Source: DYJK01 sp040755055
Lineage (GTDB): Bacteria > Bacteroidota > Ignavibacteria > Ignavibacteriales > Melioribacteraceae
Assembly: GCA_040755055.1 (NCBI GenBank)
Contig: JBFMBS010000003.1
Span: 62,001 to 126,000, forward strand
Direction of reading: 5' to 3'
Length of the DNA: 64,000 nucleotides
Notes under the pieces: generated by a model
The model's input: only the letters and a program-made list of their open reading frames with translations
Database searches by the model: none
What the model was told of the DNA's origin: nothing
In this document: positions 12,055 to 21,552 of the stretch, one piece after another
Numbering within the stretch: position 1 is the stretch's first letter
How the letters are laid out: every line of letters begins with the position of its first letter
Translations under genes and position numbers: made by a program

Positions 12055-12348
12055 CTAATTCTCTTCAATTTTCAAAACTTGTTCGTCAGGTTTTAACATG
12101 TGAAATCTTTCTCTTGCTACTTGTTCAATCTTGTTTTTGCTGATCTTTAATGAATCAATCTCAGCTTCTAATTTCTGCAATGTACTTTCAGCGTTTTTTA
12201 TTTCAGTGTTCAATTTTTCTATTTCATTCTTCAACTTAATATATTTTAATATTCCGCTATCATTAAAAAAAAGGAAAGCGAACACACCGGTAATAAGCAA
12301 CAAGAAAAGAATTTTTATTAATAGTTTGTTGTTGATCTTTGCCATCAA
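12055..12348 (-). CDS. ftsB: Septum formation initiator, FtsB/DivIC family
   Basis: This 97-residue protein has one membrane segment near residues 8-27 (LLIKILFLLLITGVFAFLFF) followed by a coiled coil (35-75, rich in KLNTEIKN-type heptads) and the conserved ARERFHMLKPDEQV end. Proteins of this family are bitopic divisome parts that bind FtsL and FtsQ. The start overlaps the ddl stop, so the two are translationally coupled. The divisome role is inferred from family and layout. Confidence 0.85.
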   Translation of the reverse strand: MMAKINNKLLIKILFLLLITGVFAFLFFNDSGILKYIKLKNEIEKLNTEIKNAESTLQKLEAEIDSLKISKNKIEQVARERFHMLKPDEQVLKIEEN

Positions 12349-13346
12349 ATAGAATTTTTAATTATTCGGTCAACTAATTCTTCAAAGGTTATTCCAGCAG
12401 CTTTGGCCATTTTTGGAACCAAGCTTAAATTCGTCATTCCGGGCAGAGTATTAACTTCCAAACAATAAGTTTTATAATCCTTTGTAAGTCTAAAATCAAC
12501 GCGGGCATAATTTTCGCAGCCAACCGAATTATAAGCCAGCAATGCTTGTTGTTGTAAATGTTCGGCAATTTTAGGAGGAATAGCAGCCGGAACTTCGTAT
12601 TCGCTCATGCCGCTTGTGTACTTGCTTAAATAATCATACAGTCCGCTTTTGGGTTTTATTTCTAATACGGGAAGAACTTGCTGACCAATTATTCCAACTG
12701 TTAATTCTCTTCCGGGTATATATTCTTCGATCAGGGCTGTGTTCGAAAATTCCAAAGCATCATTTATTCCTTTTTCAACTTCAACATCACCCCGGCAAAG
12801 AGTTAAACCGATCGTCGAACCTTGATCATTGGGTTTTATCACACAAGGGTAACCAAAAAACTTTTTTATTTTCTCGCGTATTAATTTATAATCACTATCG
12901 TCTTTTCGAACAACAAACCACTTTGGTGTTGTAACATCAAAGTGTTGGAACATTATTTTAGACATATATTTATTCATTGCTAATGCACTGGCAAGAATCT
13001 TTGAGCCGGTATATTTTATCCCCCGTATTTCGAGTAATGATTGAACAGTTCCATCTTCACCCCACTTGCCATGCAAAGCCAAAAATGCAATATCCACATC
13101 ATCGAATAAAGTTGAATTTATCACTTCGATATAATTTCTATTCGATATCTCGGTAAATTCTTTTTCCTCAAAAAATTTTGATTCATCTTTAGGTTGATTA
13201 AGGCCATATGCCGGATTAATTACTTTAACTTTATAACCTAAATCATAAAGTGCTTTTAAAATAGATTTAGCAGTCGATTTGGAAACCTCCTTCTCTGGCG
13301 AAGTACCGCCAAGAAGAAGAGCTACAGTAACATTATTGTTGGACAT
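12345..13346 (-). CDS. ddl: D-alanine--D-alanine ligase
   Basis: Ddl makes the D-Ala-D-Ala dipeptide of peptidoglycan. The 333-residue protein has the N-terminal LLGGTSPEKEVSKSTA motif, ALHGKWGEDGTVQ, the ATP-grasp core with PCVIKPNDQGSTIG, and EVNTLPGMTNLSLVPKMA near the C-terminus. The length is normal. It precedes the divisome-like gene, a sensible cell-wall and division pairing, and follows the aldolase gene by 23 bases. Confidence 0.97.
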   Translation of the reverse strand: MSNNNVTVALLLGGTSPEKEVSKSTAKSILKALYDLGYKVKVINPAYGLNQPKDESKFFEEKEFTEISNRNYIEVINSTLFDDVDIAFLALHGKWGEDGTVQSLLEIRGIKYTGSKILASALAMNKYMSKIMFQHFDVTTPKWFVVRKDDSDYKLIREKIKKFFGYPCVIKPNDQGSTIGLTLCRGDVEVEKGINDALEFSNTALIEEYIPGRELTVGIIGQQVLPVLEIKPKSGLYDYLSKYTSGMSEYEVPAAIPPKIAEHLQQQALLAYNSVGCENYARVDFRLTKDYKTYCLEVNTLPGMTNLSLVPKMAKAAGITFEELVDRIIKNSI

Positions 13347-13369
13347 TTTAATACCCGGAGAATTTATGA

Positions 13370-14032
13370 TTAGTGATCCATTCTATTTCGTTTATCGGTC
13401 TTTATTCCAAATACTTCTTCAGAAATATCGTACAACTCTCTAAGTTTATTTAACGGAATTGTTTTTTCTCTGCCAAGCATACGTGCGGCAATAATTGTAT
13501 GAGCTGCGTGTTCCAACTTTTCCATCCTGAAATAGGCACCTTTAATATTTTTGCCAAAAGTAATTGCCCCGTGATTTTCAAACAGCATTGCCCACGCGTA
13601 ATCGATATATGGAAGCATTGAATTAGGCAATTCGTCTGTTGAAGGAGTAGCATATTTACAAAGCGGAACTTTACCTAAAGCTAAAACTACTTCCGGGAAA
13701 ACCGGTTTGGTCAACCCTTCGCCAGCAGATGCAAATGCAGTAGCATAAACCGGGTGACAATGTATTACCGCATTAATTTCTCTTCTTCTATGATACGGTA
13801 AAAGATGGATCTTAACTTCCGTTGATACTTTTCCTTCGCCCTTAATTATTCGTCCAGTGTAATCTATTTCAATTAGATCATCTTCGTTCACTTCACCTTT
13901 ACATTTGCCGGAAGGTGTTATCAAAATTCTTTCGTTATCAATCCTGGCGGATAAATTTCCATCATAAGCAGAAACAAATCCGTTTGCATAAACCTTATGA
14001 CAAATTTCTACTAATTCTTTCCGAAGCTGCAT
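13370..14032 (-). CDS. Class II aldolase, fuculose-1-phosphate aldolase-like
   Basis: This 220-residue protein matches FucA in length and zinc site: E72 in STEVKIH, H91 and H93 in HCHPVYA, and H154 in ENHGAI, equivalent to Glu73, His92, His94 and His155 of E. coli FucA. It should cleave a sugar phosphate to dihydroxyacetone phosphate and an aldehyde such as lactaldehyde; the exact sugar cannot be read from sequence. The start at 14032 overlaps the oxidoreductase gene by 22 bases, implying coupling. A link with the acylating aldehyde dehydrogenase at 24170 and the vertex protein at 9345 is a hypothesis. Confidence 0.88.
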   Translation of the reverse strand: MQLRKELVEICHKVYANGFVSAYDGNLSARIDNERILITPSGKCKGEVNEDDLIEIDYTGRIIKGEGKVSTEVKIHLLPYHRRREINAVIHCHPVYATAFASAGEGLTKPVFPEVVLALGKVPLCKYATPSTDELPNSMLPYIDYAWAMLFENHGAITFGKNIKGAYFRMEKLEHAAHTIIAARMLGREKTIPLNKLRELYDISEEVFGIKTDKRNRMDH

Positions 14033-15036
14033 TGTTTTTCAATTTCTTCAATAATTTTCATATTAATTACAGCATCATCGCCGGTAACAAGAGGAGGTCG
14101 ATTTTTAATAATTGATTTATGTATCGATCTAATCATGTAAGAAACTTTGTTGGCCCTTTTTCTAAATGCCTTTTTTGCTTCCCCTTCAAGATCAATGATC
14201 AACTTACTTGAGATATTCTTCTTGCCGACAAAATTTTCGATGCTAATTACTCCTTTGTGACCCAGTATTTCAATTCTGTTTATTGATTTTTTTGCATTGT
14301 AAGAAATATTAAAATAACCGTAGCCGCTCTTTTCAAATTTTAATATAGCTGAAGCAAAATCTTCAACTTCACTTTTATAAACTACATTATCCATGTACGC
14401 TTTAATGTCCGTAATTTCACCGCCAAAATATCTAAGTATGTCCAGCATGTGGGAGCCAAGATCACGAAGCACACCGCCGCCGCTAAGATTTTTCTTGAAA
14501 CGGAAATTGTCATTAGGCGGATAATCAATATTAAATGATGCCGAGACTGATACTATTTTACCAAGCAAATTTTTATCGACTAATTCTTTTGCTTTTATTA
14601 CCAAGGGATGGAACCGGTGAATAAAATTTATCATCAAAAGGACACCGTTTTCTTTGCAAACTTTTACCATCTCTTCTGCTTCTTGAACATTCATTGCAAT
14701 CGGTTTTTCGCAAAGAATATTTTTGCCGGCTTTCGCTCCTTCTATAACTTGCCAATGATGATCAGCATTTGAACTTGCGACAAAGATCGTATCGATATCG
14801 CTTTTTAAAAAATCGGAATAATTATCAAATGATAAAGGTGCCCCGAATTTATTAGCTATAAATTTTGAGCGTTGTGCATCGTGACTGTAAACCGAAACAA
14901 GCTTACCTCTCTGTACCATCTGTAAAGCCGGTAAAAAACTATTTTCTACAAAATTTCCGCAGCCGGCAATTCCCCACCTAACTTTTTGCGTTAAAGGATT
15001 TTTCATTGTTAATACTTTAGGTGTACTTAGTATCAT
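14011..15036 (-). CDS. Gfo/Idh/MocA family oxidoreductase
   Basis: The 341-residue protein has an N-terminal NAD(P)-binding Rossmann fold (RWGIAGCGNFVE) and the ILCEKPIAMN motif with the conserved Lys, then a GFO/IDH C-terminal domain with GGGVLRDLGSHMLDILRYF. The family oxidises or reduces sugars and cyclitols; the substrate is unknown. The start may be ATG 15036 or the internal ATG at 15006 (MKNPLTQ), which begins nearer the fold. It lies between metF and the aldolase, overlapping the latter. Confidence 0.88.
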   Translation of the reverse strand: MILSTPKVLTMKNPLTQKVRWGIAGCGNFVENSFLPALQMVQRGKLVSVYSHDAQRSKFIANKFGAPLSFDNYSDFLKSDIDTIFVASSNADHHWQVIEGAKAGKNILCEKPIAMNVQEAEEMVKVCKENGVLLMINFIHRFHPLVIKAKELVDKNLLGKIVSVSASFNIDYPPNDNFRFKKNLSGGGVLRDLGSHMLDILRYFGGEITDIKAYMDNVVYKSEVEDFASAILKFEKSGYGYFNISYNAKKSINRIEILGHKGVISIENFVGKKNISSKLIIDLEGEAKKAFRKRANKVSYMIRSIHKSIIKNRPPLVTGDDAVINMKIIEEIEKQCSFGKN

Positions 15037-15037
15037 T

Positions 15038-15991
15038 TTATAATCCCAATTTTTTCATTAATAGATTTATAGGTTTGGAGGTTTGCATAATATAAAAATG
15101 TATTGCCGGTACTTTCTTTTCAATCAGGTCAAGTACTTGTTTGTATGTCCATTCTACTCCAATTTCTAATGTATGCTCTGGCTTTGCCCTATCGAGTTCT
15201 TCTACTAATTCAGTAGGTATATCGATATAAAAATTTTTAGGAATTGTATGAGCATGAACTTTTGAAGTGACAATTTTCAAACCGGGGATTATCGGTACGT
15301 TGATCCCTTCCTTTTTGCAATTTTCGAGATAATCGTAGTAAACTTTATTATCAAAAAACATCTGTGTAACTATGTAAGAAGCACCGGCGTCTATTTTTGA
15401 TTTCGTGTATTTAATATCGGCTAATAAGTTCGGTGATTCGAAATGTTTTTCCGGGTAACCACTTGTACCGATACAAAAATCCATAGGGTAAGCATCGAGA
15501 AGTCCTTCTTCCAAATATTTGCCGTTATTTAAATCGGAAATTTGTTTTATAAGATCGATGCCATATTCGTTAATACTTCTACCGTATTTCAACGGTTTTT
15601 GAAATCCGCTCTCATCACCCCTGATAGCAAGTACATTATCAATCCCCAAGTAATGAAGCTCAATCAAAAAGTCTTCAGTTTCTTCTTTTGTAAATCCCTG
15701 GCATAACACGTGCGGAACAGCATCGATGTTATATTTGTTTTGAATTAACGCACAAATTCCAAGCGTACCGGGGCGCTTACGTTTTACTTTCATATTCATG
15801 CCGCCCCCTTTTGTTTCTTCATAAAAGATTTCGGCAGCATGACTAGTTATATCGATGAACGGAGGTTTATATTTTACAATATCATCAAGCACGGTTAATA
15901 ATTGTTTAATATCGCCGCCTCTTTTAGGAGGAATAATCTCGAAACTGAGTAATGTCTCGTTTGCTTTATATAAATGTTCGGTTACTTTCAT
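15038..15991 (-). CDS. metF: 5,10-methylenetetrahydrofolate reductase
   Basis: MetF reduces methylene-THF to methyl-THF for methionine synthesis. The 317-residue protein has the N-terminal catalytic motif LSFEIIPPKRGGDI, then FIDITSHAAE, NVLAIRGDE and ASYIVTQMFFDNKVYYDY, a TIM-barrel flavoprotein of typical length. It is spaced one base from the oxidoreductase gene at 15036, consistent with one transcript. No riboswitch is seen in the short region upstream. Confidence 0.95.
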   Translation of the reverse strand: MKVTEHLYKANETLLSFEIIPPKRGGDIKQLLTVLDDIVKYKPPFIDITSHAAEIFYEETKGGGMNMKVKRKRPGTLGICALIQNKYNIDAVPHVLCQGFTKEETEDFLIELHYLGIDNVLAIRGDESGFQKPLKYGRSINEYGIDLIKQISDLNNGKYLEEGLLDAYPMDFCIGTSGYPEKHFESPNLLADIKYTKSKIDAGASYIVTQMFFDNKVYYDYLENCKKEGINVPIIPGLKIVTSKVHAHTIPKNFYIDIPTELVEELDRAKPEHTLEIGVEWTYKQVLDLIEKKVPAIHFYIMQTSKPINLLMKKLGL

Positions 15992-16043
15992 ATGCCTTCA
16001 AATTGACTGGTTCTAAATTTAACATTTTGAAAAACAAACTTCT

Positions 16044-18503
16044 TTAATTATTTCTTCCGGGTATAAGTTTCATTAAGTGTTTAGATTTCTCTATGAATTT
16101 TTCTTGTGCTAAAGGAACCTCAACATATTTCCCGTTTAACCATGAGTCGGTCATATCTTTATAATGTTCATTCATGAAATGACCCGATTGACCGGTGGGC
16201 AAAATCAAGTCCATTTTCCCCGGTTGATTAAAATCGTAAATGTACCGCATAGATGGACCGAGCGTGTTTGCAAATTTTTTCTTGTTATTCAAATCTGTAT
16301 CGAACAATTCCGGGAATGAATACTCCGTGTTAAAAATTGTCGTTCCATCGCCGCCGAGCCCGAAGGGTCCTACATCAATAATTTTATCTAATAAACCGGA
16401 TTGACCCGAAAAGAAATGCTTAAATGTTACAGTATGAATCTTGCCCCATTGCCAGTCAGCAACATTTTTACCGAATTTTTTTTCAATGTCTGTTAATGCA
16501 TCGGATAAACTCTTGCGCACAATCTCATCACGGTTTTCAATTTGGGCAGTTCTAATATCATCAAATAGAATGGGTGAGTTTGCTTCCAGCAGTTCAATCA
16601 TTTTACGATAGGGAACGTTAGCCATATATACGTATTCTTTTATAAGACCGCTCCCTAAATCGTCTTCAAGCGTATTCTTAATTAGGTGATGTAAGAAAAA
16701 AACATAAATAGTTGGCACCTGGCTTTTACCTTCGAGCTTAAAATCCCAATTTTCAAATAACTGTATAGCTGTTCGTAAATTTTTATCGTTGATTTTAACA
16801 TTGCTAAAAGCTTCCAGGATATAGCGGGTAATTGTACGGGCATAGGGAGAAACAAAATCCATTTGGTACTTCTTGAAATCTTTAATGGAATGTTTTGATT
16901 TGGAATCCAACAGTTCAACTATTCTTTCGATACGTGATGAGGGTTCCCATACATTCGAAATATGATATTTAAAATTATCAATGGTTTTATTGTTAGCAGT
17001 TGCAATAAAATTTTGTTGCGGATTGAAATATTTAGGCATCTCTTCATAAGGAACAAAACCTTTCCAATCGTTTGCTTCTGTTGATCCATCATAAACCATT
17101 GTAGGACTTACAGAATTTCTTATCGGTAATTTTGCAGCGCATATATAACCGATATTCCCTTGATCATCTGCATAAATAAAATTTTGACCCGGAACAGTAA
17201 AATGTCTTAATGCCTCTTTGAAGTCATCCCAATTTTTAGAGTGATTAATTGCTAAACCGGCATATATCTCATCGCTGAATTCGAGTCCCGTCCAGCGCAT
17301 ACTTAATGTTGGTTCAACCTTTCCATCCTTAGGATAGAACAAATTATATAGGTGCACATCAGATACGATCGGTCCGCGATGTGTTTTTCTTATCTCGAAT
17401 GTATAATCCGCAGAATCTTTAACCGAAAATTTATCCTTAAAAATTTGAAGCGGTAATAATTTATTATTCAGAAAATAATTTTTGCCGGTCGAATCAGTCC
17501 GCTCGACATAAAAATCTGCATCGTCAGCCATAACATTTGTCATTGCCCATGCGATGTGATCATTTTTTCCGATTACAACTGCCGGTAAACCGGGGACTGT
17601 AAAACCTTCAACGTTCCAATCTCTGCTTCGGATGAGAACAAAGTACCATTTGCCCGGTGCTGTAAAACCAAGGTGCGGATCATTGGCAATTATTGGTTTT
17701 CCTGATTCGGATTTTTTTCCATTCACTACCCAATTGTTTGAGCCGATATGAGTTCCTTCATTTCCTACTAATCTTCTGAAATAACGATCTACATCTATTA
17801 GATCAGTCGAAATGCCGGCAATATTGTTTAATGAAGTAGGAATTATTCTCGGCGCATTCTCCGGATAATCCGGCAGCAGTTCCTTGGCTTTCTCCGATCC
17901 AACCTTTTGCACAATATTAGCGAATGATATATCCGTCCACCAGCTTATGTTTAATTCCCACGCCATCAGTTTTGCAATCACCAAACTATGTTCCGGTTTC
18001 CATTTATACGGATCATAGCCAAGTACATCAAACTCAATTTGATAATTCCCTTTGTTGGATTCGATGAAAGCATTTACACCTTTAGTGTATGCTTCGAGAA
18101 TTCTTTTAGTTAATGGATTTAACTTTTGATAATTCTCTTTTACATTGTTATATATTCCAATAGTCCTAAACATTTTATCAACCGGGATGGTTTTGTTGCC
18201 GAAAATTTCGCTTAACCTTCCTTCCCCGGCTCGCCGTGCAATATCCATTTGGAATAAGCGCTCTTGTGCATGAATATATCCAAGTGCAAAAGCTGCGTCG
18301 TCATCGGTTTGTGCAACAATCAAAGGGATAGCAAAAGAATCGCGGTAAATTTCTACTTTTCCATTCAAACCGTTTAATTTTACTTCTTCATCATAATCCG
18401 GAAGTGAATTACTAAGCATTATGAATGATAAAACTGCAACAAAAATTATTATTACGACTACAGAGCCGGTTATACCCAGCAATACTTTCTTCCAGGTTTG
18501 CAT
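16044..18503 (-). CDS. Penicillin acylase family hydrolase
   Basis: This 819-residue Ntn-hydrolase has an N-terminal membrane or signal segment (about 8-31), a small-subunit region, and the autoprocessing site GSNNWVV with nucleophile Ser255, followed by NDPHLGF and the large subunit. Such proenzymes are exported and cut into two chains. Substrates in the family include penicillins, acyl-homoserine lactones and other amides; none can be picked here. The N-terminal segment suggests periplasmic action with a membrane tether. It heads the minus-strand run toward metF. Confidence 0.92.
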   Translation of the reverse strand: MQTWKKVLLGITGSVVVIIIFVAVLSFIMLSNSLPDYDEEVKLNGLNGKVEIYRDSFAIPLIVAQTDDDAAFALGYIHAQERLFQMDIARRAGEGRLSEIFGNKTIPVDKMFRTIGIYNNVKENYQKLNPLTKRILEAYTKGVNAFIESNKGNYQIEFDVLGYDPYKWKPEHSLVIAKLMAWELNISWWTDISFANIVQKVGSEKAKELLPDYPENAPRIIPTSLNNIAGISTDLIDVDRYFRRLVGNEGTHIGSNNWVVNGKKSESGKPIIANDPHLGFTAPGKWYFVLIRSRDWNVEGFTVPGLPAVVIGKNDHIAWAMTNVMADDADFYVERTDSTGKNYFLNNKLLPLQIFKDKFSVKDSADYTFEIRKTHRGPIVSDVHLYNLFYPKDGKVEPTLSMRWTGLEFSDEIYAGLAINHSKNWDDFKEALRHFTVPGQNFIYADDQGNIGYICAAKLPIRNSVSPTMVYDGSTEANDWKGFVPYEEMPKYFNPQQNFIATANNKTIDNFKYHISNVWEPSSRIERIVELLDSKSKHSIKDFKKYQMDFVSPYARTITRYILEAFSNVKINDKNLRTAIQLFENWDFKLEGKSQVPTIYVFFLHHLIKNTLEDDLGSGLIKEYVYMANVPYRKMIELLEANSPILFDDIRTAQIENRDEIVRKSLSDALTDIEKKFGKNVADWQWGKIHTVTFKHFFSGQSGLLDKIIDVGPFGLGGDGTTIFNTEYSFPELFDTDLNNKKKFANTLGPSMRYIYDFNQPGKMDLILPTGQSGHFMNEHYKDMTDSWLNGKYVEVPLAQEKFIEKSKHLMKLIPGRNN

Positions 18504-18610
18504 TATACACTCGTTATATTATCTTACTAAAATTATGAAATAATATTTGCCGAATAAAAAAATATTTGATAAATAAGCCATAGAAATTAAAGTCTTTACC
18601 TGGAGCTGGT

Positions 18611-19897
18611 ATGAATGAACTGCTTGTTGTTGTAACCCTTATTCTCTCTTTGCTGAGCGTAATTATCCTATTAATCCTCCATAAAAAAATTTCTAATTCA
18701 AACATGGGTAACGTTAAAGATGAATTAGAAAGAATTGACCGTTCGGTCCGCGATGAATTTAGTAGGAACCGCGATGAAAGTACACGCAACTCAAAGTCAC
18801 AACGCGAAGAATTAAATGCTTCTGTTCTAAAATTAGGCGAGCAAATTTCTTCCACTATTGGCGAAATCTCCAAAAGACAGAAAGACCAGCTCGATATTTT
18901 TACAAACCAAATTAATTCCTTAACTCAAACCAACGAAGCTAAGTTAGATAAGCTCCAGGATAAAGTTGAAAGTCAGCTTAAGGAAATCCAGGATAAGAAT
19001 GATAAGAAGCTCGAAGAGATGCGCCAAACGGTTGATGAAAAACTTCACAGCACTCTTGAAAAAAGATTAGGCGAATCATTCAAACTTGTAAGCGAACGGC
19101 TCGAAGCTGTACGTGAAGGTCTGGGCGAAATGAAAAATCTTGCTGTTGGTGTTGGCGATCTTAAAAAAGTTTTAACGAATGTTAAGGTACGCGGTACATG
19201 GGGTGAAGTTCAGCTTGAAAATCTAATTGAACAGATTTTAACACCGGATCAGTATGCAAAAAATATCAGTACTAAGAAGGATTCCAATGATAGGGTCGAG
19301 TTTGCAATCAAAATGCCGGGACGTAGCGAAAACAAAGACGGAATGTGCTGGCTGCCTATCGATGCAAAATTTCCGACAGAAGATTATCAGCGTTTACAAT
19401 CAGCCCAGGATTCTGCCGATCCGGTACTTATTGAAGAAGCATCTAAAGCATTGGAAAATAGAATTAAAGGGGAAGCAAAATCTATAAATGAAAAATATAT
19501 TGATCCGCCGAATACAACCGATGTTGCTCTTCTCTTTTTACCGGTGGAAGGATTATTTGCAGAGGTATTACGCCTGCCAGGTCTTTTTGAAAAAATACAA
19601 AGTGAAAATAAAGTTATACTGACCGGTCCAACAACTTTAACGGCAATATTAAACAGTTTGCAGATGGGATTCAGAACGCTTGCAATAGAAAAAAGATCGA
19701 GTGAAGTATGGAGTTTGCTTGGCACAGTTAAAACTGAGTTCACAAAATTTGGCGATGTGCTTGACAAAACTCAGGAGAAATTGCGCCAGGCGAGCGATAC
19801 AATTGATTCTGCTAAAACAAGAACAAGAGCAATAGAACGTAAGCTTAGAGATGTTCAGGAATTGCCGGCAAGCGACGAAACGAATTTAATAGAGTAG
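18611..19897 (+). CDS. rmuC: DNA recombination protein RmuC
   Basis: The 428-residue protein has an N-terminal membrane segment (about 4-23), a long coiled coil (30-165) and the RmuC nuclease-like domain with KVRGTWGEVQLENLIEQ, PIDAKFPTEDYQRL and LLFLPVEGLFAEVL. RmuC limits inverted-repeat-mediated rearrangement and helps remove foreign or linear DNA. It is transcribed divergently from the acylase gene, with 107 bases between them. Confidence 0.95.
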   Translation: MNELLVVVTLILSLLSVIILLILHKKISNSNMGNVKDELERIDRSVRDEFSRNRDESTRNSKSQREELNASVLKLGEQISSTIGEISKRQKDQLDIFTNQINSLTQTNEAKLDKLQDKVESQLKEIQDKNDKKLEEMRQTVDEKLHSTLEKRLGESFKLVSERLEAVREGLGEMKNLAVGVGDLKKVLTNVKVRGTWGEVQLENLIEQILTPDQYAKNISTKKDSNDRVEFAIKMPGRSENKDGMCWLPIDAKFPTEDYQRLQSAQDSADPVLIEEASKALENRIKGEAKSINEKYIDPPNTTDVALLFLPVEGLFAEVLRLPGLFEKIQSENKVILTGPTTLTAILNSLQMGFRTLAIEKRSSEVWSLLGTVKTEFTKFGDVLDKTQEKLRQASDTIDSAKTRTRAIERKLRDVQELPASDETNLIE

Positions 19898-19948
19898 TTT
19901 GCTTTATATAAACTTATTTTGAATAATGATCTTGTTTATGAAACGTAG

Positions 19949-19968
19949 AGACGCCCGATCGGGCGTCT
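19949..19968. repeat. GTAGAGACGC-type palindrome
   Basis: AGACGCCC and GGGCGTCT flank GATC, forming a perfect 20-bp palindrome within GTAGAGACG...CGTCTTTAC. It lies 52 bases after rmuC and followed by T residues on the plus strand, so it may also act as a terminator. It resembles dispersed palindromes frequent in related genomes. Confidence 0.7.
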
Positions 19969-20039
19969 TTACATGAATTTATGATTTATCATAATTGATC
20001 ATATTTTATCTGCGTTCCATTACTTTTTAACTATATCAA

Positions 20040-20726
20040 ATGAATAATTATTACTCATCCAAACTTTCTGCTGAACGGTTGAAACAAGTTTATGAAATCG
20101 CTACACCACGTATTAAGCAATACTTAGATGCAGAATTAAATTATGTTCTCGATAAAATAAATCCCACCAATGTTGTTTTGGACCTCGGCTGCGGATACGG
20201 AAGAATATTTCCTTCCCTCGCAAAAAAATCTAAAATTGTAATTGGTATTGATTACTCATACTCTAATTTATTTCTAGCAAAAGAAATCTTCGGCAATCTA
20301 TCTAATTGCTACTCATCCCAAATGAATGCTGTAGAGCTTGCATTCCCCAACAATATTTTTGATACAGTAGTTTGCATTCAAAATGGGATCTCGGCTTTTC
20401 ATGTTAACCAGCTTGACTTAATCCGGGAGTGCATACGCGTAACAAAACCTAATGGAATGATTTTCTTCTCAAGTTATTCCGAAAAATTTTGGAATCCTCG
20501 TTTGGAATGGTTTCAATTGCAATCCAACGCCAGCTTATTAGGCAAAATTGATTACGAAAAAACTCATAACGGTGTAATTGTCTGCAAAGACGGATTCACA
20601 GCAACAACTGTCGGAATAGATCAATTCAAAAAGTTAACGGGGGGAATAGATAACATAAGAGTAAATATCGAAGAAATAGACGAATCCTCCGTCTTCTGTA
20701 CAATCATTCCGGTAGATAAATACTAA
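20040..20726 (+). CDS. Class I SAM-dependent methyltransferase
   Basis: This 228-residue protein has a Rossmann methyltransferase fold: motif I VVLDLGCGYGRIFPSL (about 48-63), an acidic residue at GIDYS, then FDTVVCIQNGISAFH and the post-motif VTKPNGMIFFSSYS. The family matches Methyltransf_11/25 enzymes. The substrate is unknown. The start at 20040 lies in an A+T-rich leader; an isolated gene between rmuC and the sensor operon. Confidence 0.85.
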   Translation: MNNYYSSKLSAERLKQVYEIATPRIKQYLDAELNYVLDKINPTNVVLDLGCGYGRIFPSLAKKSKIVIGIDYSYSNLFLAKEIFGNLSNCYSSQMNAVELAFPNNIFDTVVCIQNGISAFHVNQLDLIRECIRVTKPNGMIFFSSYSEKFWNPRLEWFQLQSNASLLGKIDYEKTHNGVIVCKDGFTATTVGIDQFKKLTGGIDNIRVNIEEIDESSVFCTIIPVDKY

Positions 20727-20746
20727 CAATGGTAAATGTAAAATAA

Positions 20747-20795
20747 AATTCACCGATGATTATCAGTAATTCACCGAAAAGTTATACTATATATT
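20747..20795 (+). promoter_or_regulatory. Candidate LytTR operator and promoter
   Basis: AATTCACCGA occurs twice as an exact direct repeat (20747-20756 and 20768-20777) with 21 bases from start to start, two helical turns. This is the geometry of LytTR-type sites. A possible -10 (TATATT, 20790-20795) follows directly, so the second repeat lies in the -35 region. The operon downstream encodes a LytTR regulator, which suggests autoregulation; that is inference. Confidence 0.5.
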
Positions 20796-20853
20796 AGAAC
20801 CAACTATTAATTTTACCGTCGAAAGTTATAGAAATTAAAATTTGGAGTTAATC

Positions 20854-21537
20854 ATGGCATGGCATCAAGTGAAGACCCGTGTGATAATTGGAATACTGCT
20901 CATCTTATTAGGCACTTTGTTCGTCCTCAGAAATTTAGATATATATTTTATTCCCGATGAGTTAATCTCGTGGCAATACTTTTTCATATTGTTCGGTTTA
21001 CTCCTATTCTTCTTAGCAAATAACAAAACAGCCGGTGCTATTTTTATTGCACTTGGTCTTTTCAATTTGGTACCGGAATTGTGGCCGCTTGTATTTGTTT
21101 TTATCGGTTTGTATATCATCCTCAGAAGAAGGGACCATCATATCAAAAGAGTAAATTTCACCCATCATGTTGCAAATGAACCGCAAGATAAAACACAAGA
21201 TTACTGTGACGATGTATCCATATTCGGCGGCGGTTCTAAAGTATTTTTTTCCGATAATTTCCGCGGAGGCACCATTGTCTCAATTTTTGGAGGATCGGAA
21301 ATCAATCTTACACAGTGTAAATTGGTGGATGGTGAAAATATTCTTGATATTACGGCAATATTCGGCGGAAGCACAATCCTTGTTCCTACCGATTGGAAAG
21401 TTGAAGTAGATGTTCTGCCTATCTTCGGTGGATTCAGCGACAAACGCAGAAAAGATCCTAACATAGCATATCAACCGGGAAAAATTTTAATCGTAAAGGG
21501 TTTAGTCATTTTTGGCGGCGGAGAAATAAAAAATTAA
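20854..21537 (+). CDS. LiaF-like transmembrane protein (first of pair)
   Basis: This 227-residue protein has an N-terminal set of hydrophobic helices (about 9-95, DUF5668-like) with a short basic stretch, then a soluble beta-rich domain with repeated IFGGG/IFGGS motifs, as in LiaF and cell-wall-active-antibiotic-response proteins. ATG 20854 is chosen because GGAG lies seven bases upstream; an in-frame TTG at 20842 is less likely. LiaF proteins inhibit or tune envelope-stress kinases. It is followed after 15 bases by a paralogue and then by a kinase and regulator. Confidence 0.85.
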   Translation: MAWHQVKTRVIIGILLILLGTLFVLRNLDIYFIPDELISWQYFFILFGLLLFFLANNKTAGAIFIALGLFNLVPELWPLVFVFIGLYIILRRRDHHIKRVNFTHHVANEPQDKTQDYCDDVSIFGGGSKVFFSDNFRGGTIVSIFGGSEINLTQCKLVDGENILDITAIFGGSTILVPTDWKVEVDVLPIFGGFSDKRRKDPNIAYQPGKILIVKGLVIFGGGEIKN

Positions 21538-21552
21538 GTTCGGAGAAATTTT

